A DNA stretch of 7,664 nt. Origin: Rhodoluna sp. (GTDB lineage: Bacteria > Actinomycetota > Actinomycetes > Actinomycetales > Microbacteriaceae). Positions 1-6,707 of the stretch are shown in pieces. The DNA lies in the NCBI GenBank assembly GCA_017984715.1, contig JAGNYY010000012.1, positions 6,495-14,158 of the forward strand. Reading direction: 5' to 3'. Each line of letters starts with the position of its first letter. Positions within the stretch are counted from its first letter, which is position 1. A model generated the notes under the pieces. It saw only the letters and a program-made list of their open reading frames with translations, ran no database searches and was not told the DNA's origin. Position numbers and translations under genes: made by a program.

Positions 1-4
1 AACG

Positions 5-9
5 TAAGG
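5..9 (+). promoter_or_regulatory. Ribosome binding site of yajC
   Basis: TAAGG lies 6 nt before the ATG at 16 and supports that start. Stop codons at 5-7 and 12-14 in the other two frames could mark the end of an upstream gene (ruvB is common there in actinobacteria), but too little sequence is present to say. Confidence 0.55.
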
Positions 10-15
10 CCTGAA

Positions 16-384
16 ATGAACTCAGATCTATTTCTCGTAATCGCACTAGGTTTCGTCATTTTCATGATGTTCATGAACAGCCGTAAGCGCAAGAAGGCAC
101 AGGCCGAGATGCAGGCCGGAATCAAGGTGGGAGCATACGTGCTTCTTCACAGCGGAATCCTGGGCACCATCGCTAGCCAGGACGAGAAGAATCTGGTCAT
201 TGAGACCACTCCTGGAACCAAGCTAACTGTTCTAAAGGGCGCCGTTCGTTCAGTCGAAGAAGCTCCGAAGAAGGCTGCTGCAAAGACCGCAGCCGCTAAG
301 CCAGCAACTGCCACCAAGACCGCGGCTAAGCCAGCGGCAAAGAAGCCAGTCGCCAAGAAGCCTGCAGCTAAGCCTGCCGAGTAA
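16..384 (+). CDS. yajC: YajC, preprotein translocase accessory subunit
   Basis: This is a small single-pass membrane protein that associates with SecD and SecF and, through them, with the SecYEG export channel. The 122-residue product has one hydrophobic segment at about residues 4-20, followed at once by a basic cluster (SRKRKK, 22-27) that should keep the C-terminal part in the cytoplasm. A compact YajC core runs from about 30 to 80, including GAYVLLHSGILGTI. Residues 84-122 are an unusual low-complexity tail of Ala, Lys and Pro in AAKP/AKKP units. The ATG at 16 has a TAAGG ribosome site at 5-9. The frame stays open to the window edge, so an upstream start cannot be fully excluded. secD begins 12 nt after the stop, as expected for a yajC-secD-secF operon. 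Identity rests on topology, core motif and neighbours, and is secure. Confidence 0.95.
   Translation: MNSDLFLVIALGFVIFMMFMNSRKRKKAQAEMQAGIKVGAYVLLHSGILGTIASQDEKNLVIETTPGTKLTVLKGAVRSVEEAPKKAAAKTAAAKPATATKTAAKPAAKKPVAKKPAAKPAE
268..381 (+). repeat. Ala/Lys/Pro low-complexity coding repeat (YajC tail)
   Basis: These codons specify YajC residues 85-122. They are an imperfect run of AAK, AAKP and AKKP units built mainly from GCN, AAG and CCA/CCT codons, with 11 lysines and no acidic residue until the final Glu. The pattern resembles the tails of actinobacterial histone-like or H1-like proteins. It is a degenerate protein repeat, not an exact DNA tandem array. Confidence 0.6.
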
Positions 385-385
385 T

Positions 386-390
386 AGAGG
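386..390 (+). promoter_or_regulatory. Ribosome binding site of secD (TTG start)
   Basis: AGAGG sits 6 nt before the TTG at 397. No in-frame ATG or GTG lies nearby, and the first membrane helix would be damaged by a much later start, so this site decides in favour of the TTG. Confidence 0.7.
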
Positions 391-396
391 ATCAAC

Positions 397-2106
397 TTGT
401 CTGAATCTGCTGTAACCAAGGGCGCAGTTAAGCGCCTAACTTGGCTTGGTGTTTTGATTGTTGGCCTTGTTGCCATCATCGGCCTAGGCTCTGCGACCAA
501 CTCGGGGGCCTCGTTTGCCCCAAAGCTTGCGCTTGACCTCCAGGGTGGAACGCAAATCATCCTGGCACCGATCGTGCAAGAGGGAACTCAAGTCACCGAG
601 GAGCAGCTGCTCCAGGCAGTCTCGATCATCCGCCAGCGCGTTGACGCCAGTGGCGTGAGCGAAGCCCAGATCAACACGCAGGGAAACAACAACATCGTTG
701 TGTCGATCCCTGGCAACCCTGATGAAAACACCCTCAAGCTGATTCGCAGCTCTGCGAAGCTCGAGTTCCGCCCAGTGCTTGCCACCGGCCAAGGAATCAG
801 CGCAACAGTTTCTAACACCGGCGCCACCGAATCTGCTTCGGCATCGGCAACCCCAGCAGCGACATCGTCAGCCTCGACCACCGGGCCAATCGCAGGTGTC
901 GACGAAGCAACAATCAAGTTCTACGACGCCTTGGATTGCTCGCAGCCCTTCCGCAGCGCGGGTCAAATTGACGACCCGACTTTACCAATCGTCACCTGTG
1001 ACACCGACCTTTTCGGAAAGTACATCCTCGGCCCAGTTGAGGTTGAAGGCACCGACATCGCCGACGCGAATGCAGGAACCGTAACCACCTCAACCGGTGC
1101 TTCGACGAACACCTGGGCTGTGAACCTCGAGTTCACCGGCGCCGGTTCTGACAAGTTCGCGGCCACCACCGGTCGCTTGTTCCCACTAGCTGCACCTCAA
1201 AATCAGTTCGCGATCACCCTGGATGGCTACGTAATCACAGCGCCAACTCTTCAGGCGGTTATTACTGGTGGACAGGCACAGATCACCGGAAACTTCGACA
1301 AGGACACCTCGAAGACTCTTGCAGACCAGCTTAAGTACGGCGCTTTGCCAATCAGCTTCGAAGTTCAGAGCCAGGAAAACATCTCAGCGACTCTAGGCTC
1401 TGAGCAGCTTTCGAGTGGTCTTCTTGCGGGCGCAATTGGTCTTCTACTAGTGATCATCTACTCGTTCTTCCAGTACCGCGGCTTGGCTCTGGTCACCGTG
1501 GGCTCACTCATCGTTGCAGCCGTGGTCACCTACCTAGTAGTCGCATTGCTCTCATGGCGTCAGGGTTACCACCTGTCGCTTTCGGGTGTCGCGGGTTTGA
1601 TCGTGGCGATCGGTATTACCGCCGACTCGTTCATCGTCTACTTCGAACGCGTTCGAGATGAACTACGCGATGGTCGCAACCTCGGTGCAGCTGTGGAAAC
1701 CGGTTGGAAGCGTGCGCTTCGGACCATCCTTGTTTCAGATGGCGTCAGCTTGCTTGCCGCAGTTGTGCTCTACTCACTTACCGTGGGTAACGTTCGCGGC
1801 TTCGCTTTCACCCTCGGTCTAACCACCTTGATTGACCTTGCGGTTGTAATTCTGTTCACCCACCCAATGCTTGAGCTACTTGCCAAGACCAAGTTCTTCA
1901 GCTCGGGTCACCCATGGTCTGGTTTCGATTCCAAGGCGCTCGGAGCAAGCAGCTATGTTGGCCGCGGAGCATTCCGCGTGTCTGGCACTGTGCCAGCCGG
2001 TAAGGCAGCCAAGGCGTCTAAGGAAGCAGCTAAGCGCCAGACGCTAGCCGAACGAAAAGCGGCAGAGAACTTAGCCGCTGACTCAAAGTCAGGAAAGAGC
2101 AACTAA
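397..2106 (+). CDS. secD: SecD, protein translocase subunit
   Basis: SecD pairs with SecF to form the proton-driven motor that pulls exported proteins out of the SecYEG channel. The 569-residue product has a first membrane segment at about 15-33, then the family motif LALDLQGG at 44-51. A large extracytoplasmic domain extends to about 335, and five more membrane segments lie between about 341 and 490. The fourth helix carries GITADSFIVYFER (406-418); its Asp410 matches the Asp implicated in proton transfer. The extracytoplasmic domain contains a Ser/Ala/Thr-rich linker (about 138-162) and two cysteines (181, 201). The cytoplasmic tail after about 535 is rich in Lys and Ala. Translation starts at TTG, with AGAGG at 386-390 spaced 6 nt before it. 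The stop overlaps the secF start by one base (TAATG), suggesting translational coupling. Confidence 0.97.
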   Translation: MSESAVTKGAVKRLTWLGVLIVGLVAIIGLGSATNSGASFAPKLALDLQGGTQIILAPIVQEGTQVTEEQLLQAVSIIRQRVDASGVSEAQINTQGNNNIVVSIPGNPDENTLKLIRSSAKLEFRPVLATGQGISATVSNTGATESASASATPAATSSASTTGPIAGVDEATIKFYDALDCSQPFRSAGQIDDPTLPIVTCDTDLFGKYILGPVEVEGTDIADANAGTVTTSTGASTNTWAVNLEFTGAGSDKFAATTGRLFPLAAPQNQFAITLDGYVITAPTLQAVITGGQAQITGNFDKDTSKTLADQLKYGALPISFEVQSQENISATLGSEQLSSGLLAGAIGLLLVIIYSFFQYRGLALVTVGSLIVAAVVTYLVVALLSWRQGYHLSLSGVAGLIVAIGITADSFIVYFERVRDELRDGRNLGAAVETGWKRALRTILVSDGVSLLAAVVLYSLTVGNVRGFAFTLGLTTLIDLAVVILFTHPMLELLAKTKFFSSGHPWSGFDSKALGASSYVGRGAFRVSGTVPAGKAAKASKEAAKRQTLAERKAAENLAADSKSGKSN

Positions 2107-3077
2107 TGTCAAAGTTCAGCGATCTAGGCAACGACCTTTACACCGGCGCTCGTTCATACGACTTTGTGGGACGACGAAAGGTTTGGTACGCCATTGCGGC
2201 CGTAATGGTGATTCTTGCAATCGTCCTGCCAATCCTTCGTGGAGGCTATAACTTCGGCATCGAGTTCCGCGGTGGTTCAGAGTTCCGTGTTGCTGGCGTT
2301 TCAAGCCAGTCACAGCAGGTTGCTATTGACGCCGTTCACGCCGTTGTTCCTGACACCGAGCCACTCGTTACCAGCGTTGGCACAGACAGCATCCGTGTGC
2401 AGACCAAACAACTGACTGACCTAGTTTCGGAGGATGTGCGCATCGCACTGGCCAACGCATACAAGGTTGAAAGCTCATCTGTAGCCAGCTCTTACATCGG
2501 AGCTAACTGGGGAGCGGACGTAACAGGTAAGGCTTTGAATGGTCTGATTGTATTCGTCATCTTGGCTGCAATTCTCATGGCGCTGTACTTCAGAACTTTG
2601 AAGATGTCGCTAGCAGCCGTTCTTGCATTGATGCACGACTTGATCATTACCGCCGGCGTTTACGGCGCCCTTGGTTTTGAAGTAACACCGGCCGCCGTGA
2701 TTGGTTTCTTGACTATCCTTGGCTACTCGCTCTACGACACCGTTGTTGTGTTTGACAAGATTCGAGAGAACACCTTCGAAGTCGAATTCAGCGAGAGCAC
2801 GACTTTCAAGCAGCAGGTGAACCTGGCTATCAACCAGACCCTAGTTCGCTCTGTAAACACGTCGATCGTCGCGGTCCTTCCGGTCGCAGCTATTCTCTTC
2901 ATCGGAGCTACGCTTCTGGGTGCAGGAACCTTGCGCGACATCGCGCTTGCACTGTTCATCGGTATTATCGTTGGAACCTACTCGACCTTGTTCATCGCAG
3001 CTCCTGCATACTCGCACCTACGCGAAGGAGAAGCGAAGTACCGCAAGGCTGAGAAGAAGGTATTGGCTAACGCTTAA
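2106..3077 (+). CDS. secF: SecF, protein translocase subunit
   Basis: SecF is the partner of SecD in the proton-driven export motor of the cytoplasmic membrane. The 323-residue product has a membrane helix at about 27-45 and then GIEFRGGSEF (51-60), the SecF form of the conserved GG motif. A short extracytoplasmic domain reaches to about 135, and five helices lie between about 142 and 300. The helix motif GYSLYDTVVVFDKIREN (206-222) carries Asp211, and NQTLVRSVNTS (243-253) carries Arg248; both regions are hallmarks of the family and of its proton path. The ATG overlaps the secD stop by one base and has AGGAAAG at 2091-2097 as ribosome site. The C-terminal 20 residues are charged and cytoplasmic. 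rel follows about 45 nt downstream with no clear terminator between. Confidence 0.97.
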   Translation: MSKFSDLGNDLYTGARSYDFVGRRKVWYAIAAVMVILAIVLPILRGGYNFGIEFRGGSEFRVAGVSSQSQQVAIDAVHAVVPDTEPLVTSVGTDSIRVQTKQLTDLVSEDVRIALANAYKVESSSVASSYIGANWGADVTGKALNGLIVFVILAAILMALYFRTLKMSLAAVLALMHDLIITAGVYGALGFEVTPAAVIGFLTILGYSLYDTVVVFDKIRENTFEVEFSESTTFKQQVNLAINQTLVRSVNTSIVAVLPVAAILFIGATLLGAGTLRDIALALFIGIIVGTYSTLFIAAPAYSHLREGEAKYRKAEKKVLANA

Positions 3078-3091
3078 TCCCGAACGGGGTT
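3076..3091 (+). other. Small hairpin at the secF stop codon
   Basis: AATCCC (3076-3081) can pair with GGGGTT (3086-3091) around a GAAC loop, using one T-G wobble. The structure spans the end of the secF stop codon and most of the upstream TTG at 3090-3092. It has no T-run after it, so it is a weak terminator candidate at best. It would occlude that TTG, which argues against its use as the rel start. It could also be chance, being only six base pairs long. Confidence 0.35.
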
Positions 3092-3105
3092 GGCTAGTCG
3101 AACTG

Positions 3106-3112
3106 AAAAGGA
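3106..3112 (+). promoter_or_regulatory. Ribosome binding site favouring the internal rel start
   Basis: AAAAGGA lies 10 nt before the TTG at 3123, a slightly long but workable spacing. The alternative TTG at 3090 has only GGGG directly abutting it and no properly spaced site. Confidence 0.55.
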
Positions 3113-3122
3113 TTGGCCCGAG

Positions 3123-5372
3123 TTGAGTGATGCAACACCTACCAGCAGCATCAGTGTTCTCCGGAACAAGCTGCCCAGGCTTTTCACGCGCTCTGGACCA
3201 TATGCCATCGAGCTCAACGAGATCCTGCGACTAGCGAAACTAAACCACCCTAAGGCTGATCTCTCGATCATTGAGCGAGCATTCGCAGTAGCCGAACTTG
3301 CCCATAGACCACAGACAAGAAAGTCTGGAGAACCATACATAACCCATCCGCTAGAGGTCACAAGGATTCTCGCGGAACTGGGCATCGGCCCAGTCACCCT
3401 GGCCGCGGCGTTGTTGCACGACACCGTTGAAGACACGGACTACAGTCTTGACAGACTTAAGAACGAATTCGGCGACGAAGTAGCAATGTTGGTTGATGGC
3501 GTCACCAAACTCGACAAAGTAAAGTTTGGTGACAACGCCCAGGCCGAGACCGTTCGGAAAATGGTTGTAGCAATGTCTAAGGACATTCGCGTTCTGGTTA
3601 TAAAGTTGGCCGACCGACTTCACAATGCACGCACATGGGCATTCGTGCCGGAGGAGAGCGCGAAGCGCAAGGCGCAAGAGACGCTTGAAATCTATGCGCC
3701 GCTTGCACACCGTCTAGGCATCAACACGATCAAGTGGGAACTCGAAGATATATCCTTCTCGGTGCTGTATCCGAAGGTCTACGAAGAAATCGTCAACCTC
3801 GTAACGCAACGGACGCCCAAGCGCGCAGAGTTCATCGAAAACGTCATCGGCTCGATTGAAGATGATCTTCGAGAAAATCGAATCAAGGGTAAGGTCGCCG
3901 GCAGGCCGAAACAGTACTACAGCATCTATCAAAAAATGGTTGTGCGCGGCCGCGAATTTGATGACATCTATGACCTGGTAGGCATCCGCGTACTCGTCCA
4001 GGAGGTCAAAGATTGCTACGCCGTTCTCGGCTCGATTCACGCCCGCTGGAACCCAGTTCCTGGGCGTTTCAAAGACTACATCGCAATGCCAAAATTCAAT
4101 CTTTACCAGTCGCTGCACACCACTGTTATGGGCCCTCAGGGGCGCCCGGTTGAGATTCAAATTCGCACCTTCGAGATGCACCAACGAGCAGAGTATGGTG
4201 TTGCCGCACACTGGAAATACAAGGAGCAGGTCGGAAAATCTTCGGAGACGCGCGATGAAGATTTGGCTTGGCTCAAGCACCTGACCGATTGGCAAGCGGA
4301 GACACAAGACCCGACAGAATTCCTCGACTCGCTTAGATTCGAGATCGGCGCTAAGGAAGTCTACGTTTTCACCCCGAAGGGAAAGGTGATTGGGCTCTCG
4401 GGCGGTGCCACGCCGGTTGACTTCGCCTATGCAGTGCACACCGAAGTTGGCCACCGAACCATGGGAGCCAAAGTCAATGGTCGCCTAGTTCCGCTTGAAA
4501 GCAAACTCCAGTCTGGAGATGTAGTTGAGATCTTTACCTCGAAATCTCAAGAGGCTGCGCCTTCAAAAGACTGGTTAAACTTTGTCGGTTCACCGCGTGC
4601 GCGTGCCAAAATCAAGCAGTGGTTCGCGGAAGAGCGCAAAGAGGAGTCAACCGAGCAAGGCAAAGAAATGCTTGCCAAAGCCATGCGCAAGCAAAACCTT
4701 CCCCTTCAACGCCTCATGTCAGCTGATGTTCTGGTTAAGCTCGCGGGGGAGCTGCGGTTCCCTGATGTCTCAGGTCTATACGCAGCAATCGGCGACAACC
4801 ATATTTCCGCGCAATCCGTCGTAGAAAAGCTAGCGGCGGCTATCAATGTCGAGGAAGACAACGAGGACACGCCATTTGAGCTTCCTCAGCAGTCACGAAG
4901 CGTCAACCGACAGCGCTCAAACGACTCAGGTGTTTTAGTTAAGGGCGATGCCGACGTAATGGCCAAGCTTGCCCGCTGCTGCACGCCGGTTCCTGGGGAC
5001 CCGATTGTCGGGTTTGTGACGCGCGGGTCTGGGGTATCGGTGCACCGTACCGACTGCAAGAATGTGGGCGAGTTGATGTTGCAACCTGAACGCATCATGG
5101 ATGTGAGCTGGGCGCCAACCACCAAGAGCCTATTCCTGGTTCAAATCCAAATTGAAGCACTCGACCGATCTGGCTTGCTATCGGATGTCACCAGAGTGCT
5201 TTCGGAGCACCACGTGAACATCCTTTCTGCCTCTGTTTCGACTCGTTCTGACAGAGTTGCACTTAGCCGTTTCGTCTTTGAGATGGGCGACGCTGGTGTC
5301 TTGGACCATCTTCTGAATGCGGTTCGTCGAATCGAAGCTGTTTACGACGTATACCGAGTAAGCAACGTCTAA
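3123..5372 (+). CDS. relA: Bifunctional (p)ppGpp synthetase/hydrolase (Rel, RSH family)
   Basis: This enzyme makes (p)ppGpp from ATP and GDP/GTP on stalled ribosomes and also hydrolyses it, so it controls the stringent response. Numbered from the TTG at 3123 (749 residues), the HD hydrolase domain is intact: His75 in HPLEV, HDTVED at 99-104, and Asn168 in RLHNART. The synthetase domain carries RFKD (315-318), then the YQSLHTT stretch and EIQIR (344-348). RFKD is the RxKD form typical of bifunctional enzymes. A TGS domain follows (about 411-474), then a helical region, a zinc-finger-like domain (Cys619, Cys620, His641, Cys645) and a C-terminal ACT domain (about 671-746). All regulatory domains are present. 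The frame also opens at a TTG at 3090, adding 11 residues, but the ribosome site and hairpin favour 3123. It is probably co-transcribed with secF and ends at a strong terminator. Confidence 0.96.
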   Translation: MSDATPTSSISVLRNKLPRLFTRSGPYAIELNEILRLAKLNHPKADLSIIERAFAVAELAHRPQTRKSGEPYITHPLEVTRILAELGIGPVTLAAALLHDTVEDTDYSLDRLKNEFGDEVAMLVDGVTKLDKVKFGDNAQAETVRKMVVAMSKDIRVLVIKLADRLHNARTWAFVPEESAKRKAQETLEIYAPLAHRLGINTIKWELEDISFSVLYPKVYEEIVNLVTQRTPKRAEFIENVIGSIEDDLRENRIKGKVAGRPKQYYSIYQKMVVRGREFDDIYDLVGIRVLVQEVKDCYAVLGSIHARWNPVPGRFKDYIAMPKFNLYQSLHTTVMGPQGRPVEIQIRTFEMHQRAEYGVAAHWKYKEQVGKSSETRDEDLAWLKHLTDWQAETQDPTEFLDSLRFEIGAKEVYVFTPKGKVIGLSGGATPVDFAYAVHTEVGHRTMGAKVNGRLVPLESKLQSGDVVEIFTSKSQEAAPSKDWLNFVGSPRARAKIKQWFAEERKEESTEQGKEMLAKAMRKQNLPLQRLMSADVLVKLAGELRFPDVSGLYAAIGDNHISAQSVVEKLAAAINVEEDNEDTPFELPQQSRSVNRQRSNDSGVLVKGDADVMAKLARCCTPVPGDPIVGFVTRGSGVSVHRTDCKNVGELMLQPERIMDVSWAPTTKSLFLVQIQIEALDRSGLLSDVTRVLSEHHVNILSASVSTRSDRVALSRFVFEMGDAGVLDHLLNAVRRIEAVYDVYRVSNV

Positions 5373-5380
5373 AGCAAAAC

Positions 5381-5414
5381 GAAAACGTCCCCTGCAAAAG
5401 CAGAGGACGTTTTC
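5381..5414. terminator. Bidirectional hairpin terminator between convergent genes
   Basis: Arms 5381-5395 and 5400-5414 form a 15-bp stem with a single C-A mismatch and an AAAA loop. The stem has a GC-rich core flanked by A-runs on the left and T-runs on the right, so transcripts from either strand end in a short U-run (GUUUUC). It starts 8 nt after the rel stop and ends 14 nt before the end of the convergent DUF349 gene, which fits a shared terminator for both units. Confidence 0.88.
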
Positions 5415-5428
5415 ATTGATTGGTCTGT

Positions 5429-6664
5429 TTATGAAGCAGCCTTTACTACCTCTAGCCAAGCTTTGCGAGCCTTAAGTGCTTCAGTAGCGTCATCTGTCTT
5501 CTTCTTGTCTTTCTTCGCCTTGGCAGCCTCGAGCTCGGCTTCGAGCTTCACAATAGATGCCTCGAGTTGGGTGATGACATCGTTAGAACGAGCCTGAGCG
5601 GCCGGGTCGGTCTTGCGCCAGTGCTCGGCTTCAACCTCGCGCACCTTGGCTTCGATTGAACGAAGCTTGTCCTCGGTCTCGCGAAGCTTTTCGCGAGGAA
5701 CCTTGCCAGCCTTCTCCCACTTCTGCTGAATGGCCGCAAGGGCCTTCTTAGCACCCTCGAGATCCTTGGTCGCGTCAATCTTCGCCGCTTCCTTGAGCAG
5801 TTCAAGCTTTGTAGCCAAATTGGCTGTGAATTCAACGTTTTCGACGGCTACAACCTCTGCCTTTGCAGCATAAATGGCGTCTCCGGCGGCCTTGAATCGG
5901 TTCCAAAGGGTGTCGTCTTGCTTTCCAGGTGTGCGGCCAGAAGCCTTCCACTCATCCAGTAGTTTGCGATAATCGACAACGGCATCGCTGCCCTTGGCAA
6001 CAAGTGCCTCGGCGCGCTCAACAATGTTCACCTTTGCAGCCTTGGCCGACTTGGTCGCCGAGTCGAGCCCCGCAAAATACTGGCGCTTCGCAGCTTCAAA
6101 ACGGGTGCGGGCAGCAGAAAAACGCTTCCAAATGACATCGGCCTCAGCCTTAGGAACCTTAGGGCCTGACTTTTGAAGTGCCTGCCACTCTTCGAAAAGC
6201 TTGGTCATCTCAGCGCCAGAGTTTTTCCACTGAGTCTTCGAGGCATCCTGGTTCGCAATGCTTTCAGCCTTTACAGCGATGGCCTCTCGCTTGGCCAGTG
6301 ATTCGGTAGCCTCACCCTTTGAGGCCTCTTGCTTCTCGGAAACAAGCGCCCCGATCTTCGCGTCAAGATTGCTTACGCGACGGCGTAGGTCTGCAATGTC
6401 TCCAACGGCGGCTGGTTCGGACAAATCTTCGGTTAGCTTTGCAGCAACTTTCTTCAAACCCGAGGCGTCGACCTTATTAGCGACCCGCTGCTCAAGAATG
6501 CGAACCTGAGCCTCTAGGTCGGCGAACTTACGCTCAAAATATGCAAGTGCTGCTTCGGCAGGAACGCCAGGATACTGACCAACCTGACGCTCAACACCGG
6601 CGACGGTCACGAATACGTTGTTCTCGGCGTCTACGCGACCGAATGTGTTCTTAGAGGTTGACAC
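5429..6664 (-). CDS. DUF349-repeat coiled-coil protein, function unknown
   Basis: This is a 411-residue soluble, highly charged, almost wholly helical protein with no signal peptide or membrane segment. A short N-terminal segment (FGRVDAENNVFV, then QVGQYPG) precedes a coiled-coil region (about 35-125). Three DUF349-like helical repeats follow at roughly 143-198, 215-270 and 295-351. The first two share the pattern of a W/Y, an EW, a G..P turn and a W-x-RF motif; the third has lost the W-x-RF part. The C-terminus is another Lys/Glu/Ala coiled coil. I recognise the family but no biochemical role. The frame opens at an ATG at 6697, but GTG at 6664 has AGGAG spaced 6 nt before it and is preferred. 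It follows ppiB by 43 nt on the same strand and converges on rel. Confidence 0.88.
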   Translation of the reverse strand: MSTSKNTFGRVDAENNVFVTVAGVERQVGQYPGVPAEAALAYFERKFADLEAQVRILEQRVANKVDASGLKKVAAKLTEDLSEPAAVGDIADLRRRVSNLDAKIGALVSEKQEASKGEATESLAKREAIAVKAESIANQDASKTQWKNSGAEMTKLFEEWQALQKSGPKVPKAEADVIWKRFSAARTRFEAAKRQYFAGLDSATKSAKAAKVNIVERAEALVAKGSDAVVDYRKLLDEWKASGRTPGKQDDTLWNRFKAAGDAIYAAKAEVVAVENVEFTANLATKLELLKEAAKIDATKDLEGAKKALAAIQQKWEKAGKVPREKLRETEDKLRSIEAKVREVEAEHWRKTDPAAQARSNDVITQLEASIVKLEAELEAAKAKKDKKKTDDATEALKARKAWLEVVKAAS

Positions 6665-6670
6665 TTCTAG

Positions 6671-6675
6671 CTCCT
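6671..6675 (-). promoter_or_regulatory. Ribosome binding site favouring the GTG start of the DUF349 gene
   Basis: On the - strand AGGAG lies 6 nt before the GTG at 6664-6662, an ideal spacing. The upstream ATG at 6697-6695 has no such site and lies inside an inverted repeat. Confidence 0.75.
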
Positions 6676-6685
6676 GAGGTTTGAC

Positions 6686-6702
6686 GTCCAACACCATTGG
6701 AC
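6686..6702 (-). other. Intergenic inverted repeat between ppiB and the DUF349 gene
   Basis: GTCCAA and TTGGAC form a perfect 6-bp dyad around a 5-nt loop. It lies between the ppiB stop and the ribosome site of the next gene, and it contains the unused ATG at 6697-6695. There is no U-run after it on the - strand, so it is not a standard terminator. It could be an mRNA hairpin that sets relative expression, a DNA operator, or chance. Confidence 0.4.
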
Positions 6703-6707
6703 AAAGA

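Noticed and set aside
268..381. CRISPR or tandem DNA repeat array in the yajC tail
   Set aside because: Units are irregular, codon-based and in frame, with no uniform spacers; it is a low-complexity protein tail.
147..560. Antisense open frame of 137 codons across yajC and secD
   Set aside because: Its low-complexity Ala/Phe/Gly-rich stretch is the reverse reading of the YajC Ala/Lys tail; there is no ribosome site or family motif.
3076..3091. Hairpin after secF as an intrinsic terminator
   Set aside because: The stem is only six pairs and no T-run follows, so it is unlikely to stop transcription.
3714..4454. Long open frame (246 codons) antisense to rel
   Set aside because: It lies wholly inside the conserved synthetase and TGS coding region, shows no recognisable domain, and is explained by codon bias of the sense gene.
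5929..6509. Several + strand open frames opposite the DUF349 gene
   Set aside because: They overlap each other in different frames, lack motifs, and mirror the repetitive helical coding sequence on the - strand.
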